Of a stretch of DNA of 20,232 bases, positions 1-6,690 are shown one piece after another (within the stretch, counting starts at the first letter, position 1; each line of letters opens with the position of its first letter). The position numbers and the translations under genes are program-made. The DNA comes from a virus, in the IMG/VR virus record IMGVR_UViG_3300042988_001110, positions 1-20,232 of that record, one strand, 5' to 3'. The notes beneath the pieces were generated by a model. It did not search any database. It was given only the letters and a program-made list of their open reading frames with translations, and was not told the DNA's origin.

Positions 1-14
1 GTTCGCATGTACGG

Positions 15-1517
15 TCACAAGCCAGACCGCGCAATATCAAGGTCGTCCCTGATGGGAGGGTCCCGAATAAAAGTTCCGGTAACATTAAGGCCGGTTTTTG
101 CCCCTGCTTCGCCGGTAACATGCACAAAGTTGAACCTGAGCGCGTCTGAGCGTCCCACGTCAAAGCTTCGCAGCAGTGCGGGATGAATAATCCAGCGGGG
201 AAGCTCCAAAAAGTACGTCTGTGGCAGTTTTTTGTCAAAGGGCGTTGGCTCCGATGGAGTCACATATTCTGTAAAGCTCCGGTCCTGCTCAATGTCAAAT
301 CCTGTTTGTATCTGCTTAGGTCGATAAACTTCGTCAACGAGTCCGGAGCTAAAAGGCAGTTGACGGCATACAAGTGTGGGGTATACTCCACCTGTATAGT
401 TCGTCCTGAGAGCCGTGTACATTTCGTTGACGGACGGATTCAGGAACTGCTGGAACGTAGCCCACGCCGTACGCTGACCAGTAAACGTCGGTGGCGTCGG
501 CAAAAACGTTCCAAGTTGAGGCGTTTGGGTATAGTGAGACTTGCTGTCGGTCACTCTGTTGGCCCCATCCGGCTGGAATACCGCCCCCTTGGCGTCAAAG
601 ACAAACCCATCGCTCTCTAGCGGCGTTCGGTTTTTAGAAGAAACGTCAATGCTGTCTGAGTATTTTTGCACTCCATGTATAACCTCAAGTAGGTCGGAGT
701 AGGCTAGCAGCCCGTGGGGCTTTGTTCCCGACCTAACTCCGAAAACCTTCCCTACAGATTCCGGAATGGCGAAGCTAAAGGGATTATCCATTCCTTCGGT
801 CACTCTGGGGTTATCGGACAAAAGCTGCAAGTTCTTGGGAATGCCCTTGCCGTAAAAAATCTCCAGAAGAAGGGGGATTATTTTGTTGACGGTGACGCCT
901 TCTCCGTCGCTCGCGATTACGTTGTTGATGTTGAGCCCGTAACGCTGTAGCCAGTCCGACATTATTCCGACTTGATTAATGGCTAGATTGGGCTCAAAGT
1001 ACATGCTGCCGTCGAATTCCAGAAAACCACCACCGCTGACAAAGTAAAGAGACTGCTTGGTGCCGGATGGGGTCACGCGAAACTGCTTGCGCACACTTGA
1101 GACTCTACCAAAAAACTTGAGTCCGTCGTCGAATCCATTGCAGGGGTCCCCCTTGTCCAGTCTTGCAAGCACACTGGCGGACGTCTCGGGGTCTTGGTTC
1201 ATCCAGACAAACATGAAGTCGCCCGGAAGCACCTCGCTAAGGTAATTTTTTCCGGGGCGCAGGGAGACTTGCGCCGTGGATACGTGGTTTGTTTTTGAGG
1301 AAGTGACGCTTGCAGAAAACACATCTTCCAGTGCGAACAAGGGGGCCCGCATCGTCGATGTGTCCTTGGGGTTCGTACTTATCGCGCCGCCGCGCTTTCG
1401 GGAGTACGTAACGGGTTTTTTGAAGCGAAAGAACGCAACAACGCAGCTTGCGTTGGTTGTCACCCGGTCAGGGTTTTGTGTGTCTGTGAATCCGGAGAGG
1501 ACGTCGTAGGTTCTCAT
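15..1517 (-). CDS. Baseplate hub / tail hub-like structural protein
   Basis: The protein has 500 aa and its start overlaps the stop of the tape measure gene by 4 nt (ATGA), so the two are translationally coupled. The first ~150 residues alternate short beta-type stretches with phrases such as LSEVLPGDFMFVWMN and LKFFGRVSSVRKQF. This resembles the N-terminal half of phage hub proteins (gp27 / late control D-like folds), where the ring opening is built. A gene directly after the tape measure in a contractile-tail phage is usually a baseplate or hub component, which agrees. The C-terminal half has no motif I recognise. No signal peptide or membrane segment is visible. A minus-strand ATG at 8-6 might begin the next gene, but too little is left in the window to judge. 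The structural role is well supported by context; the exact hub assignment is inference. Confidence 0.6.
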   Translation of the reverse strand: MRTYDVLSGFTDTQNPDRVTTNASCVVAFFRFKKPVTYSRKRGGAISTNPKDTSTMRAPLFALEDVFSASVTSSKTNHVSTAQVSLRPGKNYLSEVLPGDFMFVWMNQDPETSASVLARLDKGDPCNGFDDGLKFFGRVSSVRKQFRVTPSGTKQSLYFVSGGGFLEFDGSMYFEPNLAINQVGIMSDWLQRYGLNINNVIASDGEGVTVNKIIPLLLEIFYGKGIPKNLQLLSDNPRVTEGMDNPFSFAIPESVGKVFGVRSGTKPHGLLAYSDLLEVIHGVQKYSDSIDVSSKNRTPLESDGFVFDAKGAVFQPDGANRVTDSKSHYTQTPQLGTFLPTPPTFTGQRTAWATFQQFLNPSVNEMYTALRTNYTGGVYPTLVCRQLPFSSGLVDEVYRPKQIQTGFDIEQDRSFTEYVTPSEPTPFDKKLPQTYFLELPRWIIHPALLRSFDVGRSDALRFNFVHVTGEAGAKTGLNVTGTFIRDPPIRDDLDIARSGL

Positions 1518-3910
1518 TGCGGGTTCTTCCTATCTAGCAATGTTTTTGCGACGGCCTTAACAATTGCCGCCCCCGCAGGTCCCGAAAAAACCTGCTTGAG
1601 CGTCGCGGAGGCTCCGGTTTGGTTAATCGCCTCTTGGACGGCCGGGGTGATACCGGCCAATGCAGAAAAGGCAACCACAACATCTTCAATTGAGTCTTCT
1701 AGCTTTCCAAAGCTACCTACTAGTCCTCCCAGTCCTTTGTTGTCTCCGAAGGCTGCATTCAGGTCGCTCAAGAAGTCACCGACCAAAGCACCGCTCTGTC
1801 TGATTTGGTCGGCCTGAGCCTTGAGCTTCGCCTTGGTCTCGTCATCGAGACCGCCGCCCGGTCCCGACCTCGCTCCAGTTCCGTTGTAGTCCAGTCCCGC
1901 CAGAACCTTCGTCAAGCCGATTCCGGCCTCTTCGCCCTGTCCGGACGCCAAACCAAAGAAAGACCCAATCGCGTCGGCTTCGCCGCCCTTACCGGACTTG
2001 TAGAGTTTTGTGAGGTACTTGTCTACGGAGAGGCCGGACTCCCGGTACCCCCGAATTGCACGGGACATGGGGTCATCGGAATTCTGGTCAACAAACCGCT
2101 CCATCACACTAGACAGGGACCCAGAAAGCTGCTTGCGAGCCATTTCGGGGGTAATTCCAAGGGCGGATGCAGTCTTTGTAAGATTACCCCTTGCGGCATC
2201 TGTCATTTGCTTAAAATCCATCCCAGCGCCCAAGTAGTCTTGGGCGTACGTGCTGCCGTTGGGGTTCAAGCCGATTGCGTTGATAATGTTTCTACCGGCT
2301 TGATATGTGTCAAGGCTCCCGCCGACAACACTAGACCCCAATCCAACACCAGCCAGAAGCTGCTGCACCTGATTGAAATCGCCTACTCCTCCCCCGAACG
2401 AAAATCCCGGCCCTTGGGCGGCATTCAGAATTCCGATACCACTTGTGGTGCCGCGAACATCAAAGCCCGAACCCAAAACACCCTGCCCCAAAGCCAACCC
2501 TGCCGCCGTGTCAATTTTTCCGCCGAGCGCGAGCATGGCAGCAGCGGCACTTCCACCACCGGACCTCTCGGCAGCGGCAAGCAGCGGAGCATACCCGCCA
2601 TATCCGACGGCGTTAGCGGCCATGATGGCGTCCGAGTGCCTAGACGCAAACCTAACTCCAGCTAGATTTCGAGCCTGAACCGTTGCGGCGTCGGCGTCGG
2701 CGTTAGAGTACCCTCGCTCGTGCAGGGCGGCCGTCCTTTCGGTGAACGTGTCTCTGACCAATGCCTTTCCGGTTATAGGGTCAGTAAGCGTCAGTGCTCC
2801 ACCAACCTTTTGCTTGTAGTACCCGCTTCCGCGAATTCTGGAGGCGGAAACGCGCTCGGCACGCGAGGACTCCGCAAAGTCATACGCCCTTCCTAGGCCT
2901 TCTGTGTATCGCGTGTCCTCCCCGGCGACCTGTATGATTTCTCGCATTCGCTCCATCTTGCGATTGTCTGTCGCTAGGGTTGTGGCAGACGCAATGTCCC
3001 CCTTAAGCATACCTAGCGTGGACTGGAGGTCGTCTGCCCCTTGGCGGTCGCCTCCAAGGCGGGCAAAGAGCTTGGCCTTTTCAGTGTCGCCCAGAGTGGC
3101 GATGTATCTCAGTTTTAGCTGGTCGGAAATGTCAGCGTTGCGAGTCTTTGACAGCATCGGGGAAAGTAGGTTTCCACGAGCAGCAATGTTCGTGCTGTTT
3201 GCTTCGGTGACATTGCTACCCACCGAATAGATGGTACTGGCCCCCTTGACGCCTGCGGCGATTCCAGCAGTAATGGCAGCCGCAATTGGACCGGCTGCAC
3301 CCATTGCCGACTTGGCCGTCGCAAACAGCGACTTTCCGCCACCGAAGTTGGGTGAAGCCGGGAACGTAGCTCCAAAGGCAGGGTTCTGCATCTGGTAGTT
3401 CAGGTCGTGGAGCGACTGCACGGACTCCATGCCCTGTGCTCGCTGGCTCGAAAGCTGCATCATTGCTTGTGCGGAGTTCGCCTTTTGGGCCTCGGTCTTG
3501 AGCCCGGAGTACCGGTCTTGAAGTAGCTTGATTTTGCGGTCGAGTTGTTCCACACTCTGAATCTGTGCCCTGAGGCTGGATGCAGCGGCATCCTGCATAG
3601 CCTTCATGGTGTCAGTGCCGGTCTTGGCAAGGGCCTTGAACGCGTTGACGTCCTTGAGGATTGCCCCGCTGAGCCCTGTCCCGCCCATGTTGACGTTTGC
3701 GATGCCGCCAGCAGAACGCCCCTGAGTCTGCTGGGCAGATGGCACGCCCTTCCCGACGTTAGCCCCACCGAACAAGCCTCCACCGGCTTGCTGGAGAGTC
3801 TTGGCCAGTTTCTGGGCCTCGGTCTGGAGTTCGCCCAGTGCGCGCTTAACTCTTTGAAATGACTGGTCGTCCAGTACGAATTGAAACTTTAGCTCTTTGC
3901 CTTGGGCCAT
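1514..3910 (-). CDS. Tail tape measure protein
   Basis: The protein has 798 aa and sits between the chaperone-position genes and the hub-like gene, the standard tape measure place. Residues about 10-45 and 110-165 are charged, heptad-like coiled-coil segments (for example VKRALGELQTEAQKLAKTLQ). Residues about 200-230 form an Ala/Gly-rich hydrophobic stretch like the membrane-inserting segments of tape measures. The long middle is rich in Ala and Gly, and the end is again hydrophobic. In the family this protein sets tail length and is ejected with DNA; 798 residues would suit a tail of very roughly 120 nm if mostly helical (inference). The ATG start has a strong AGGAG site 7 nt upstream. No lysozyme or peptidase motif was seen. 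Confidence 0.85.
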   Translation of the reverse strand: MAQGKELKFQFVLDDQSFQRVKRALGELQTEAQKLAKTLQQAGGGLFGGANVGKGVPSAQQTQGRSAGGIANVNMGGTGLSGAILKDVNAFKALAKTGTDTMKAMQDAAASSLRAQIQSVEQLDRKIKLLQDRYSGLKTEAQKANSAQAMMQLSSQRAQGMESVQSLHDLNYQMQNPAFGATFPASPNFGGGKSLFATAKSAMGAAGPIAAAITAGIAAGVKGASTIYSVGSNVTEANSTNIAARGNLLSPMLSKTRNADISDQLKLRYIATLGDTEKAKLFARLGGDRQGADDLQSTLGMLKGDIASATTLATDNRKMERMREIIQVAGEDTRYTEGLGRAYDFAESSRAERVSASRIRGSGYYKQKVGGALTLTDPITGKALVRDTFTERTAALHERGYSNADADAATVQARNLAGVRFASRHSDAIMAANAVGYGGYAPLLAAAERSGGGSAAAAMLALGGKIDTAAGLALGQGVLGSGFDVRGTTSGIGILNAAQGPGFSFGGGVGDFNQVQQLLAGVGLGSSVVGGSLDTYQAGRNIINAIGLNPNGSTYAQDYLGAGMDFKQMTDAARGNLTKTASALGITPEMARKQLSGSLSSVMERFVDQNSDDPMSRAIRGYRESGLSVDKYLTKLYKSGKGGEADAIGSFFGLASGQGEEAGIGLTKVLAGLDYNGTGARSGPGGGLDDETKAKLKAQADQIRQSGALVGDFLSDLNAAFGDNKGLGGLVGSFGKLEDSIEDVVVAFSALAGITPAVQEAINQTGASATLKQVFSGPAGAAIVKAVAKTLLDRKNPQ

Positions 3911-3930
3911 CTGTAAACTCCTGTTTTGTC

Positions 3931-3938
3931 TAGATTAC
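3931..3938 (-). promoter_or_regulatory. GTAATCTA motif before tape measure gene
   Basis: On the minus strand this reads GTAATCTA. It overlaps the TAA stop of the 174-aa gene and lies about 20 nt before the tape measure ATG. TAATCT could act as a -10 box, but no sigma70 -35 box precedes it. The same motif precedes other leftward genes. Confidence 0.3.
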
Positions 3939-4459
3939 CGGAAGGACGCGGGGTCCACTTTTTTGACGGGGCCCGACGACCCTTCCAGCAAGGCAGCCAT
4001 TTCCTCGGGGTCTACTTCCTGAAACGTGATTTCCACGTCAGGTTCAACGACGGGGAGAGTCGTTTCAGGAAGAGAGGGGACTTGACTGAGGAGTTCTGCG
4101 GGATTGTGAACAGGAACAATTGGCACGGGCTTTGCCTTGGCGGCGGCTTCAGCCTGTCGAGCAAAGGCTTCGTCGGCGGCAGCTTCGTTCTCTTCGGCGT
4201 CGATACGGGCACGGCGCTCTTCGGGCGTTTCCAGTGCCATCGAAACATAAGTTTGAAGCTCTTCTGGGGGCATACCGTGGTAGCGTTCCTCAAAGAACGC
4301 CAGCCAGATATCTTCGATTGGCACGTCATTTGCTACAACGTGCAGTGGCGTGTGAAAAGTCTTTGAATACCAACGGGTTACAAACCGCAGGTTGCTCTCG
4401 GCATCTGGCTTGGTTGCCCCTTTCAGGGCAATCAAATTGAGAGCGTCAAAAGTATTCAT
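3935..4459 (-). CDS. Putative tail assembly chaperone, second of pair
   Basis: The protein has 174 aa and lies directly upstream of the tape measure gene, where phages place the second tail assembly chaperone (like lambda gpT or the T4-type equivalents). Its start overlaps the preceding stop as TAATG. Residues 1-75 look like a compact helical domain with aromatic residues (VTRWYSKTFHTP, IEDIWLAFFEERYHGM). Residues 80-120 are a charged Ala/Glu/Lys-rich helix, and the remainder is acidic and proline-rich. Chaperone pairs are often joined by a programmed -1 frameshift. I see no good slippery heptamer near the junction, so here the overlap probably allows reinitiation. The assignment rests on position rather than recognised sequence; a cytoplasmic assembly role is inference. 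Confidence 0.5.
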   Translation of the reverse strand: MNTFDALNLIALKGATKPDAESNLRFVTRWYSKTFHTPLHVVANDVPIEDIWLAFFEERYHGMPPEELQTYVSMALETPEERRARIDAEENEAAADEAFARQAEAAAKAKPVPIVPVHNPAELLSQVPSLPETTLPVVEPDVEITFQEVDPEEMAALLEGSSGPVKKVDPASFR

Positions 4460-4833
4460 TACGCCTTCAGTGCTTCGGCGGCCTTCTTGGCACGGTTTTC
4501 GAGGTCTGTAGCGAGTTGAGCCGTAACCTTCATGATTTCGTCAAAGACAGCCGCAACGGGCTCGTCGTCCAGCAGGTCCACGCCGTTGGAGTTTTCGTTC
4601 CACCAGCTAGGCCCCTTGACGACAAACGCTGCGCAAGTGCTCAAAATATATGCGTTTCTCTGCATGGGCTCGGGAGCGGTCTCGGGCTTCGAACCCAGTA
4701 GCTCCCGGCGCAGTTCGTCGCGACGCAGTGCCTGCATGTGGCTAAGGCGCTTGCGGATTGTGAAGCTGCCCGCATAGTTCTCTCCGCTGGCAGCAGTGAC
4801 GTTAATGCTGAACGACGATTCGTTGCTTGACAT
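4459..4833 (-). CDS. Putative tail assembly chaperone, first of pair
   Basis: The protein has 124 aa from the ATG at 4833, which I prefer over an in-frame start 16 codons upstream because an AAGGAA ribosome binding site lies 8 nt before it. Residues about 5-45 look like a beta-rich then helical segment (NVTAASGENYAGSFTIRKRL), followed by helices with a WWNEN patch. A C-terminal helix ends in Lys/Ala-rich sequence. It is the first gene of the leftward group ending in the tape measure and hub, and the small-gene pair before a tape measure is typical of tail assembly chaperones. Its stop overlaps the next start (TAATG). Function is assigned from position only. Confidence 0.5.
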   Translation of the reverse strand: MSSNESSFSINVTAASGENYAGSFTIRKRLSHMQALRRDELRRELLGSKPETAPEPMQRNAYILSTCAAFVVKGPSWWNENSNGVDLLDDEPVAAVFDEIMKVTAQLATDLENRAKKAAEALKA

Positions 4834-4869
4834 TGTTTTGTTCCTTGGTAGGCTAAAAGGTTTAGGCGC

Positions 4870-4878
4870 ATTGTAGCA
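4870..4878 (-). promoter_or_regulatory. Possible extended -10 promoter for chaperone/tape measure genes
   Basis: The minus strand reads TGCTACAAT, an extended -10 form (TGn plus TACAAT). Transcription would begin about 30 nt before the ATG at 4833. The -35 position (CTACGG at 17 nt) is poor, so confidence is low. Confidence 0.3.
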
Positions 4879-4895
4879 CACTGGAACCTAGACCG

Positions 4896-4903
4896 TAGAT
4901 TAC
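4896..4903 (-). promoter_or_regulatory. GTAATCTA motif before chaperone gene
   Basis: This is the same minus-strand octamer as before the tape measure and sheath genes, here about 63 nt before the ATG at 4833. It is flanked by a short inverted repeat (CCGTA / TACGG). Possible late-gene signal; inference only. Confidence 0.25.
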
Positions 4904-4910
4904 GGCCCCC

Positions 4911-4939
4911 TTGACGGTAGGTCACCCAACCTGTATAAG
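4911..4939 (+). promoter_or_regulatory. Sigma70-type promoter, TTGACG-17-TATAAG
   Basis: The -35 box TTGACG (4911-4916) and -10 box TATAAG (4934-4939) are separated by exactly 17 bp. The spacer contains AGGT and ACCT as an inverted repeat, possibly an operator. It drives the 98-aa gene through a 32-nt leader and opens the whole rightward block. Near-copies occur at 5871 and 6655. Confidence 0.85.
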
Positions 4940-4971
4940 CAGCCCCACCTCGCAGTCACCCGGAGAATAAA
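4940..4971 (+). promoter_or_regulatory. Conserved 5' leader with CTCGCAGT box and RBS
   Basis: The 32 nt between -10 box and ATG contain CCTCGCAGTC and then a CGGAGA ribosome binding site 6 nt before the start codon. The leaders at 5294-5328 and 7976-8007 share this plan, and the one at 7976 has the identical length. Confidence 0.55.
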
Positions 4972-5268
4972 ATGAACGCGATTGTCTCGATTGGGCGTAA
5001 CGTTGGCGGCTTCCCCATGCTTGCCGACCGCTGGGCCGAGTTCCAGAAGGCCACGCAGCGGGCCGTCGGTGAGTTCTCGCTCCAGACTTACTTCACGGGA
5101 CTGGGAGGTGGCGTGTACCTCGGCAAGTACGAGGACGCCATGACCGTGATTTTCCGAGTCTCGGAGCACCACCGCGACGCCCTTGAGGCCGCTCTGGCCA
5201 AGGTCGCCAAGGAGTTCGACCAAGATTGCATCGCGGTCACGTACGGTGACCCGAAGTTTGTTGGTTGA
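4972..5268 (+). CDS. Small protein of unknown function, first early gene
   Basis: The protein has 98 aa and no recognised family. It begins IVSIGRNVGG, has a Gly-rich centre (FTGLGGGVYLGKYED), a strand and helix (AMTVIFRVSEHHRDALEAAL), and ends with FDQDCIAVTYGDPKFV. This is a plausible small alpha/beta fold. No signal peptide or membrane helix is seen, so it is probably cytoplasmic. It has a strong promoter at 4911 and a good GGAG site. Its TGA stop lies inside the -35 box of the next promoter. First position behind a strong promoter suggests early expression (inference). Confidence 0.75.
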   Translation: MNAIVSIGRNVGGFPMLADRWAEFQKATQRAVGEFSLQTYFTGLGGGVYLGKYEDAMTVIFRVSEHHRDALEAALAKVAKEFDQDCIAVTYGDPKFVG

Positions 5269-5293
5269 CGTGCGGCCCTAGGTATTATACAAG
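5265..5293 (+). promoter_or_regulatory. Promoter for metallopeptidase-like gene
   Basis: TTGACG at 5265-5270 contains the TGA stop of the 98-aa gene. The -10 box is TACAAG at 17 bp or TATACA at 15 bp. It is followed by a leader (5294-5328) matching the one at 4940, with TTCGCAGTC and ACGGAGAA before the GTG start. Confidence 0.7.
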
Positions 5294-5328
5294 CAATCCA
5301 ACTTCGCAGTCGCCACGGAGAACAAAGC

Positions 5329-5874
5329 GTGCTCAAGTATTACAAGGAAGAGAACGAGCGGTACGGAACGATGGGTAGCATCACGGTCGAGACCGCCGAA
5401 CTCGCCCTTCAAAAGGCGTACCACCGGTTCAATCTTCCGCGCGTGAAGTTCGTGGTGAACAAGCGGAAGCGGAACTGGAGTCATTACAAGGCGGGGCTGA
5501 ACATGTACCGGCCCCTCGGCCGCCTCGCGCCTGCAATCGGCGTTCCGACCATTGAAATGGCCCCGTCCATGATGACGTGGGCTACCGTCCTGCACGAGCT
5601 TGGCCACCACGTCCACACCGTCAGGTTCAACGACGCCGTGGTCAAGAAGGCGATTGCGGCGGGGGTCAAGGTGTTCGACACCACCACGGGGGGCCGCCGC
5701 GACTTCCAGATTTGGGGCATCAAGAACGTCAAGCGTGAGCACGTCCACGGGGCCACCCACCGCCGCATCATGCAGGAACTCGTGGACTTTTTCCTCTCCG
5801 AGGGCATGATTACGGTCAAGCCGACGTACCTCCAAATGGCTCCCACTGAGACCCCGGCAGCGACTGCTACTTGA
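5329..5874 (+). CDS. HExxH zinc metallopeptidase-like protein
   Basis: The protein has 181 aa from a GTG start with an ACGGAGAA ribosome binding site. Residues 86-94 read ATVLHELGHH, so H89, E90 and H93 form a HExxH zinc site typical of gluzincin/minigluzincin peptidases. The preceding IEMAPSMMTWATVL and the later cluster H138, H140 and H144 before RIMQELVDFFLSE may supply further ligands or a structural site. The N-terminal third (ELALQKAYHRFNLPRVKFVV) resembles the helix-strand lead-in of such domains. There is no signal peptide, so it acts in the cytoplasm, perhaps cutting a host protein during takeover (inference). The substrate is unknown. Phage HExxH proteins of this size are often annotated only as hypothetical. 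Its TGA stop lies inside the next promoter. Confidence 0.75.
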   Translation: MLKYYKEENERYGTMGSITVETAELALQKAYHRFNLPRVKFVVNKRKRNWSHYKAGLNMYRPLGRLAPAIGVPTIEMAPSMMTWATVLHELGHHVHTVRFNDAVVKKAIAAGVKVFDTTTGGRRDFQIWGIKNVKREHVHGATHRRIMQELVDFFLSEGMITVKPTYLQMAPTETPAATAT

Positions 5875-5899
5875 CGGTAGGTCCTCCAACCTGTATACA
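5871..5899 (+). promoter_or_regulatory. Promoter for leaderless 74-aa gene
   Basis: TTGACG, 17 bp, TATACA. The spacer matches that of the 4911 promoter at 15 of 17 positions, including the AGGT/ACCT inverted repeat. Only 8 nt lie between the -10 box and the ATG at 5908, so transcription should begin at or next to the start codon. The -35 box contains the preceding stop. Confidence 0.85.
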
Positions 5900-5907
5900 C
5901 TGTACCC

Positions 5908-6132
5908 ATGAACAAGACGCTCGCGCAGTTGCTGGACGAAAAGCAGGCTCGGGACGAGAACGGGATGTGGGTCCCCGCCAACGGGGGCACGGAGGTCCCG
6001 TTTACGACGCGTAGTGGGCGTCGTTTGCAGTATTGCTGGCAGCCCTCGACGGGCAAGCACGCGTATCTGGACATGGGTACCGATTTCATTCTCACCGACG
6101 AGGAAGCTCGTCTTGCACTGGGGACGTTCTAA
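5908..6132 (+). CDS. Small protein of unknown function
   Basis: The protein has 74 aa. It reads LAQLLDEKQARDENGMWVP, then a polar Gly-rich section, then LQYCWQPSTGKHAYLDMGTD and FILTDEEARLALG. It looks like a small soluble alpha/beta protein and I cannot assign a function. There is no Shine-Dalgarno site; the promoter at 5871 implies a leaderless mRNA. Its stop overlaps the next start as TAATG, so the next gene is probably translated by coupling. Confidence 0.75.
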   Translation: MNKTLAQLLDEKQARDENGMWVPANGGTEVPFTTRSGRRLQYCWQPSTGKHAYLDMGTDFILTDEEARLALGTF

Positions 6133-6548
6133 TGGCACGGGTCATGAAGCGGGCGAGTCTGATGGCCATCAAGCAGGCGGTGGCCAAGGCCGTTGGGTTT
6201 CGTCCGGAGTCAATCGAGGCCGGGGAGCGGGAGTACGCCCACGACCCGCGAGCGTACGGCTTTAACGTCCTGAAGTGGGCCCCTGACGCCGACCTTAGCG
6301 ACCTTTCCGAGGTTGACGAAGCATTCTTGCAGGACCTCGACTACACCGACGGTGTCATGCTGGACCTGTACGTGAATTCGGGCGACGGGCTCTCCACCAA
6401 CGTGACGCTGATTCTGGCGTCGGACTTCAGCGTCGTTGCGGCGTACGACAGCGTCACCGACGAGGGCATGGAGTTCGATTTGTGGTGGACGCAGGGGCAG
6501 ATGACCCACGCCGACCTCCGCTACGCAATTCGGAACTTCGTAGATTAA
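6132..6548 (+). CDS. Acidic protein of unknown function
   Basis: The protein has 138 aa from the ATG overlapping the previous stop (TAATG); the frame is open upstream but that region belongs to the preceding gene. A short basic N-terminus (MARVMKRASLMAIKQAVAKA) is followed by a strongly acidic body with VNSGDGLSTNVTLILASDFSVVAAYDS-type beta strands and a Trp pair (DLWWTQG). No membrane segment or catalytic motif is seen. It forms a two-gene unit with the 74-aa gene under the 5871 promoter. Acidic phage early proteins are sometimes inhibitors or DNA mimics, but nothing here proves that. Confidence 0.75.
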   Translation: MARVMKRASLMAIKQAVAKAVGFRPESIEAGEREYAHDPRAYGFNVLKWAPDADLSDLSEVDEAFLQDLDYTDGVMLDLYVNSGDGLSTNVTLILASDFSVVAAYDSVTDEGMEFDLWWTQGQMTHADLRYAIRNFVD

Positions 6549-6568
6549 AGTACGCAAGGTAAGGGCAA

Positions 6569-6658
6569 ATGACCGAAATTCAGCTACTAAAATACGAAAA
6601 TGCACTGCTCAGGATGCTCTGCAACATTCTGGGTAACAAAAATACAAAGAGAGCTTGA
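6569..6658 (+). CDS. Possible 29-aa microprotein
   Basis: A 29-codon frame starts MTEIQLLKYENALLRMLCNI and ends in a basic NKNTKRA tail. It would form one amphipathic helix. An AAGGTAAGGG sequence 4-13 nt upstream could be its ribosome binding site. Its TGA stop lies inside the -35 box at 6655, the arrangement seen after four other genes of this block, which supports it being translated. It is short, so it could still be chance. Confidence 0.45.
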   Translation: MTEIQLLKYENALLRMLCNILGNKNTKRA

Positions 6659-6683
6659 CGGTAGCCCAACCAGCCTGTATAAG
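6655..6683 (+). promoter_or_regulatory. Promoter for leaderless zinc-motif gene
   Basis: TTGACG, 17 bp, TATAAG. The spacer matches the 4911 promoter at 13 of 17 positions but lacks the full AGGT/ACCT inverted repeat. The ATG at 6691 follows the -10 box by 7 nt, so the mRNA should be leaderless; no Shine-Dalgarno site is present. Confidence 0.85.
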
Positions 6684-6690
6684 CACTCCC

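Noticed and set aside
1805-2665. A 286-codon plus-strand frame in the tape measure gene
   Set aside because: It is antisense to a confident structural gene with no start signal or recognisable protein features.
4459-4510. Programmed -1 frameshift joining the two chaperone-like genes
   Set aside because: No convincing slippery heptamer was found before the stop; the TAATG overlap suffices for coupled translation.
5278-6138. A 286-codon minus-strand frame opposite the metallopeptidase-like gene
   Set aside because: It is antisense to well-supported genes with promoters and start signals, and its His/Val/Arg-rich composition is typical of a shadow frame.
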